A model generated the notes under the pieces. That model had not been told where the DNA came from, ran no database searches, and saw only the letters and a program-made list of their open reading frames with translations. DNA of 64,000 nucleotides, from positions 124,001 to 188,000 of the forward strand of contig JAVKBW010000016.1 of the NCBI GenBank assembly GCA_040222995.1, given 5' to 3'. Below, piece after piece: positions 60,876 through 64,000 of this stretch. The translations under genes were made by a program, and so were the position numbers. The DNA is from JAVKBW01 sp040222995 (GTDB lineage: Bacteria > Pseudomonadota > Alphaproteobacteria > UBA8366 > Aestuariispiraceae). Within the stretch, counting starts at the first letter, position 1, and each line of letters begins with the position of its first letter.

Positions 60876-61778
60876 ATGCCGAAAACCGCCGCCGCCGCCG
60901 CAATCGGGAAACACATGCTTGCGCTTGTTGCGCTGGCGGCTGCAATCGTTGTGCTGGCCGGTCCTGCCCTCGCCGCGCCCGAAGCGGAGCTTTGGGAACG
61001 CTGGACACGGCACGATGAAACATCGGACCGGTCGGTCGACCATTCTGTCTGGGACAGCCTGCTGAAACGCTACGTCACCGGTCACGAAGACGGCGTGGCG
61101 CGGGTTTCCTACAGCACGTTTTCCGAAGCGGACGAAGCCGGTCTGCTTTCCTACATCAAACAGCTAGAGGCGGTTCCGGTCTCGAGCCTGAACCGCGCGG
61201 AACAGTTCGCTTACTGGGTGAACCTGTACAACGCGGTCACCGTCGCCCTGATCGTACAGGCCTATCCGGTCGAAACGATCCGCGATATCGATATCTCGCC
61301 GGGCTTTTTCAGCGATGGCCCCTGGGGCAAGAAGCTGGTCGAGGTGGAAGGCGAGAGGGTGTCCCTCGACGATATCGAGCACCGCATCCTGCGGCCGATC
61401 TGGAAAGACCCGCGCATCCACTATGCCGTCAACTGCGCCTCAATCGGCTGTCCGGATCTGTGGCCTGAAGCCCTGACCGCGGCCAATACGGAAGCCTATC
61501 TGGACCGGGCGGCGCGGGTTTATGTCAATCACCCGCGCGGCGCATCGATTGAAAACGGCAGGCTGTATGTATCGAGCATCTATTCGTGGTTCGAGGCCGA
61601 TTTCGGCGGTTCCGAAGCCGGTGTCATCGACCACCTGCGCCTTTATGCCGATGCCGGTCTGAAAGCCGGTCTGGCCTCTGTCGAATCAATTAGTGGCGAC
61701 CGTTATGACTGGAGCCTGAATTCCCTGAAGCCGGTTCCAAAGACGGCGAAGAACAAAAACATAAGCCCCGGCAGTTGA
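60876..61778 (+). CDS. Exported DUF547 protein
   Basis: A 300-residue protein with a signal peptide (MPKTAAAAAIGKHMLALVAL region, cleaved near ALA-APEA at about residue 34). The DUF547 core is clear: LNRAEQFAYWVNLYNAVTVALIV, VEGERVSLDDIEHRILRP and IHYAVNCASIGCPDL with two conserved Cys residues. The family's biochemical role is unknown; an envelope role is implied by export. Its stop overlaps the TTG start of the following glycosyltransferase by 4 bp, making a coupled operon with the GT87 and GT2 genes. Confidence 0.9.
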   Translation: MPKTAAAAAIGKHMLALVALAAAIVVLAGPALAAPEAELWERWTRHDETSDRSVDHSVWDSLLKRYVTGHEDGVARVSYSTFSEADEAGLLSYIKQLEAVPVSSLNRAEQFAYWVNLYNAVTVALIVQAYPVETIRDIDISPGFFSDGPWGKKLVEVEGERVSLDDIEHRILRPIWKDPRIHYAVNCASIGCPDLWPEALTAANTEAYLDRAARVYVNHPRGASIENGRLYVSSIYSWFEADFGGSEAGVIDHLRLYADAGLKAGLASVESISGDRYDWSLNSLKPVPKTAKNKNISPGS

Positions 61779-63166
61779 GCGGACGAAAATCGTTCCTGAT
61801 TTATCTTCCGCTCGCCGGCGCGGCTTTTGCTTCGGTTCTGTTTGCGGTTCTGTCCCGCCAAACCGGTCAGGCTCCTGTTTTCGGATTTGACGAAACGGTG
61901 GCTGCAGCTTCACTCGGCGTGCTGGCGGGCCTTCTGTATCTGCTTCTGCCATTTGCGATCCAGCGTACCGCCTTGCCGCGAAACGTTCTTTTCGTCGGCG
62001 TGCTGGCGGGGCTCCTGGCGCGTCTTTTCCTGTTCGCGTCCGAGCCGATCCTCGAGAATGATTATTTTCGGTATCTCTGGGATGGCGCGGTGCTGGCCAG
62101 CGGGGAGAACCCGTATCGATGGTCGCCTGCCGATGTACTGACGGGTATCGCCCCGGCGGCGTTCCACAATCTTTCCGTCGAGGCAGGGCAGGTCGTGGCG
62201 CAGATCGGCTACCCGGACCTCCGCACCATTTATCCGCCTCTAGGCGTGCTGATTTTCGGCTTGGCGCATCTTGCCGACCCGTGGGGCCTGACCGGCCTGC
62301 GAGGCCTTTATCTGCTGGCCGATACCGTGACGCTGGCGCTGCTGTTGGCGCTTCTGCGGCAATTCGGCCGGCCGCCGGTCTGGGCCTTGATCTACTGGCT
62401 CAATCCGCTGTCGATCCAGATGACCTTCAATGCGATGCATATGGACGCCCTTTTGCTGCCGTTTTTGCTGGGGGCGTTTCTGCTGGCGGTCCGGAATCGC
62501 CCGGGCGGGGCGACATTCCTGCTTGTGCTGGCGGCGGGGGTAAAGCTCTGGCCGGTTCTGCTTGCGCCGGTTCTGTTGCGCCATGCCGCGCCGACATTGC
62601 GTCAGACGCTGGTATGGATGCTGTTGTTCGCCGCCGGTTTCGTTGTTCTGCTGCTGCCCTTATATTTTTCCGGCCCGGCGGAGACATCCGGCCTGTTCGC
62701 CTATGGCAGCGACTGGCGCAAGAACGAGATTGTTTTCGGGCTGGTCGTATCGCTTTTCGACGGGCTGCTTGCCGTCTTCGATGCGGTGCGGATCGACGCG
62801 GAAAGGCTGGCCCGGCTCGCGGTGGCAGGGGCGCTGACGCTGCTGGCCTTGCTGCTTGCACTGCTTGCCCGGCCGAAGGACGACCGCGCTCTGGCGGTAT
62901 CGGTGCTGATGCTCGTGGCCTGCCTGTTCATCTTCGTGCCGTCGCCCTATCCCTGGTATTTCATCTGGCTGCTGCCGTTTCTGTCGCTTGTGCCGATGAC
63001 GGCGATCCTGTGCTGGACCGCGACGCTGCCGCTGTATCAGCTTCGCTTTCATTCATATTTCATGGACAATGACGGCATGTTCGAAAACGGCATTGTCTGG
63101 CTGGAACACGGGGTGCCGATCACGCTGATCATCATCACGCTGTTGATCAGGATTGTCCGGCGATGA
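61775..63166 (+). CDS. GT87/DUF2029-type membrane glycosyltransferase
   Basis: A 463-residue polytopic protein with about 11-12 membrane spans, of the polyprenyl-phosphate-dependent GT-C type (GT87-like mannosyl/arabinosyltransferase). The first periplasmic loop holds LENDYFRYLWDGAVLASGENPYRW with acidic catalytic-type residues, and TIYPPLGVLIFGLAHL and IYWLNPLSIQMTFNAMHMDALLLPFLL follow. It starts with TTG 61775 overlapping the DUF547 stop and overlaps the GT2 gene at its end. The linked GT2 probably makes its lipid-linked sugar donor. The acceptor is unknown. Confidence 0.85.
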   Translation: MSGRKSFLIYLPLAGAAFASVLFAVLSRQTGQAPVFGFDETVAAASLGVLAGLLYLLLPFAIQRTALPRNVLFVGVLAGLLARLFLFASEPILENDYFRYLWDGAVLASGENPYRWSPADVLTGIAPAAFHNLSVEAGQVVAQIGYPDLRTIYPPLGVLIFGLAHLADPWGLTGLRGLYLLADTVTLALLLALLRQFGRPPVWALIYWLNPLSIQMTFNAMHMDALLLPFLLGAFLLAVRNRPGGATFLLVLAAGVKLWPVLLAPVLLRHAAPTLRQTLVWMLLFAAGFVVLLLPLYFSGPAETSGLFAYGSDWRKNEIVFGLVVSLFDGLLAVFDAVRIDAERLARLAVAGALTLLALLLALLARPKDDRALAVSVLMLVACLFIFVPSPYPWYFIWLLPFLSLVPMTAILCWTATLPLYQLRFHSYFMDNDGMFENGIVWLEHGVPITLIIITLLIRIVRR

Positions 63167-63930
63167 GACACGGACAGCGCATCGCCGTGGTGATCCCCGC
63201 GTTGAACGAGGCGCAGGCCATCGGCCATGTGCTGGAGGCCCTGCCGGACTGGCTGGACCATGTTGTGGTTGCCGATAACGGGTCTGCCGACCGAACCGCA
63301 AAGATTGCTGCTGACAAGGGAGCTACCGTGGTTCGGGAGCCGCGACGCGGGTATGGCAGCGCCTGTCTCGCAGGGGTTGCCGGCGTTCCGCAGCCGGTCG
63401 ATATCCTGGTGTTTCTGGATGCCGATTTCAGCGACAGGCCCGAGCAGATGAACCGGCTGGTCGATCCCATCATCGATGGCCGTGCCGATCTGGTTATCGG
63501 TGCCCGGCAACCGCCGGCGGAAGGTGAAACAGGAACGACGCTTCAGCAAAGACTGGGTAACGCGCTGGCCTGTTTTCTGATCGCCCGGATATGGCGACAT
63601 CGCTATACCGATCTCGGTCCGTTTCGCGCGGTCCGGCGGTCTTCCTACGACGCGCTGGAGATGGCGGACCGAGATTACGGCTGGACAATCGAAATGCAGA
63701 TCAAGGCGCTTGAAGGCGGTCTGAGGGTTCTTGAGGTGCCGGTTTGCTGCCGTCCGCGGATCGGCACATCGAAAATATCCGGCACGGTGACGGGCGTCGT
63801 CCGCGCCGGGACGAAGATTTTGTCGGTTATCGCCGTTTTCAGTTTCCGTCGCCAATTCGGCATGCGAAAAACAAGGGCACCATCGCGGCAGACGCCAGGC
63901 CGTCTGCGCAATCGACACAGCCAAGGTTAA
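63163..63930 (+). CDS. GT2-family glycosyltransferase (polyprenyl-phosphate sugar synthase-like)
   Basis: A 255-residue cytoplasmic glycosyltransferase of family 2, close to dolichol-phosphate glucose/mannose synthases. VVIPALNEAQAIGHVLEALPDW is the nucleotide-binding start, VFLDADFSDRP the DxD-type metal site and RYTDLGPFRAVRRSSYDALEMADRDYGWTIEMQIKAL the family acceptor region. No C-terminal membrane segment is present. It overlaps the GT87 gene by 4 bp (ATGA), so it likely supplies that enzyme with a lipid-linked sugar. Confidence 0.9.
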   Translation: MRHGQRIAVVIPALNEAQAIGHVLEALPDWLDHVVVADNGSADRTAKIAADKGATVVREPRRGYGSACLAGVAGVPQPVDILVFLDADFSDRPEQMNRLVDPIIDGRADLVIGARQPPAEGETGTTLQQRLGNALACFLIARIWRHRYTDLGPFRAVRRSSYDALEMADRDYGWTIEMQIKALEGGLRVLEVPVCCRPRIGTSKISGTVTGVVRAGTKILSVIAVFSFRRQFGMRKTRAPSRQTPGRLRNRHSQG

Positions 63931-63934
63931 CAGT

Positions 63935-64000
63935 ATGCCTCAAGGTTCCCTGTACCCCGAAATAAAGCCTTTCGATACCTGCGCTGTGCCGGTCGATGAC
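63935..64000 (+). CDS. 5' end of a prolyl iminopeptidase-like gene (partial)
   Basis: ATG at 63935, five bases after the GT2 stop, opens MPQGSLYPEIKPFDTCAVPV and is cut by the window end after 22 codons. The LYPEI-P-F/Y-D start is typical of proline iminopeptidases of the alpha/beta-hydrolase fold, which remove N-terminal proline from peptides. The catalytic part lies outside the window, so the call is provisional. Confidence 0.55.
   Translation, partial: MPQGSLYPEIKPFDTCAVPVDD

Noticed and set aside
1..64000. CRISPR array, rRNA operon, or complete insertion sequence
   Set aside because: No regularly spaced repeats, no rRNA-like sequence and no transposase with both ends were found; only IS3 and IS481 fragments remain.

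Overview
The window reads as a piece of chromosome from a high-GC alphaproteobacterium, probably a Rhodospirillales-like free-living heterotroph. This is inferred from overall protein style, gatCAB, a putA/proC pair, twin-arginine exported enzymes, and many genes for osmolyte, amine and organic-acid metabolism. No rRNA and no CRISPR array is present. There is one tRNA, tRNA-Ser(GCT) at 14669-14757. Most genes are tightly packed, with ATGA-type overlaps.

1-14.6 kb is ordinary chromosome. It holds an envelope pair (an exported M15-like peptidase and an L,D-transpeptidase), ruvX, a hydrolase/aminotransferase pair, and a gatC-gatA-VOC-gatB operon. It continues with a rhomboid protease next to a trans-sulfuration enzyme, an MsbA-type exporter, and a glutathione transferase next to an ornithine-cyclodeaminase-like protein.

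14.7-29 kb is accessory. Behind tRNA-Ser lie an AT-rich gene with a HEPN-like Rx4H motif, a truncated IS3 transposase, and a betaine/TMAO-type ABC transporter operon. Next come the first codons of an IS481 transposase, a 16-codon mini-ORF overlapping an aldehyde dehydrogenase, and then a 7 kb insert. The insert (LysR, cupin, GMC oxidoreductase, acetylpolyamine amidohydrolase-like deacetylase, AT-rich KAP-type NTPase) is bracketed by two copies of the upstream region and first codons of the FKBP gene. Only the right copy leads into an intact FKBP gene; the left copy is decayed and supplies the last codons of the lysR gene.

29-43 kb is catabolic: DapA-like lyase, D-hydroxyacid-type FAD dehydrogenase, Tat-exported aldo/keto reductase, K+/H+ antiporter, Zn alcohol dehydrogenase, flavin monooxygenase, small cupin, Tat-exported flavin amine oxidase, and a BetI-like regulator with a trimethylamine-dehydrogenase-like enzyme.

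43-51.3 kb is an envelope gene cluster and the part I find most unusual. Four plus-strand genes (lipoprotein, papain-like protease with a DUF4384-like tail, OmpA-like protein, paralogous lipoprotein) face three minus-strand genes (a FecR-like exported protein, a YdbH-type AsmA-like intermembrane protein, and one polypeptide that appears to fuse YnbE and YdbL).

51.4-64 kb returns to housekeeping: proC, an Lrp-type regulator divergent from putA, a GFA protein, an EamA transporter, modABC, and a DUF547/GT87/GT2 operon followed by the start of a prolyl-iminopeptidase-like gene. Proline synthesis (proC) and degradation (putA) therefore sit on either side of the probable proline-responsive regulator.
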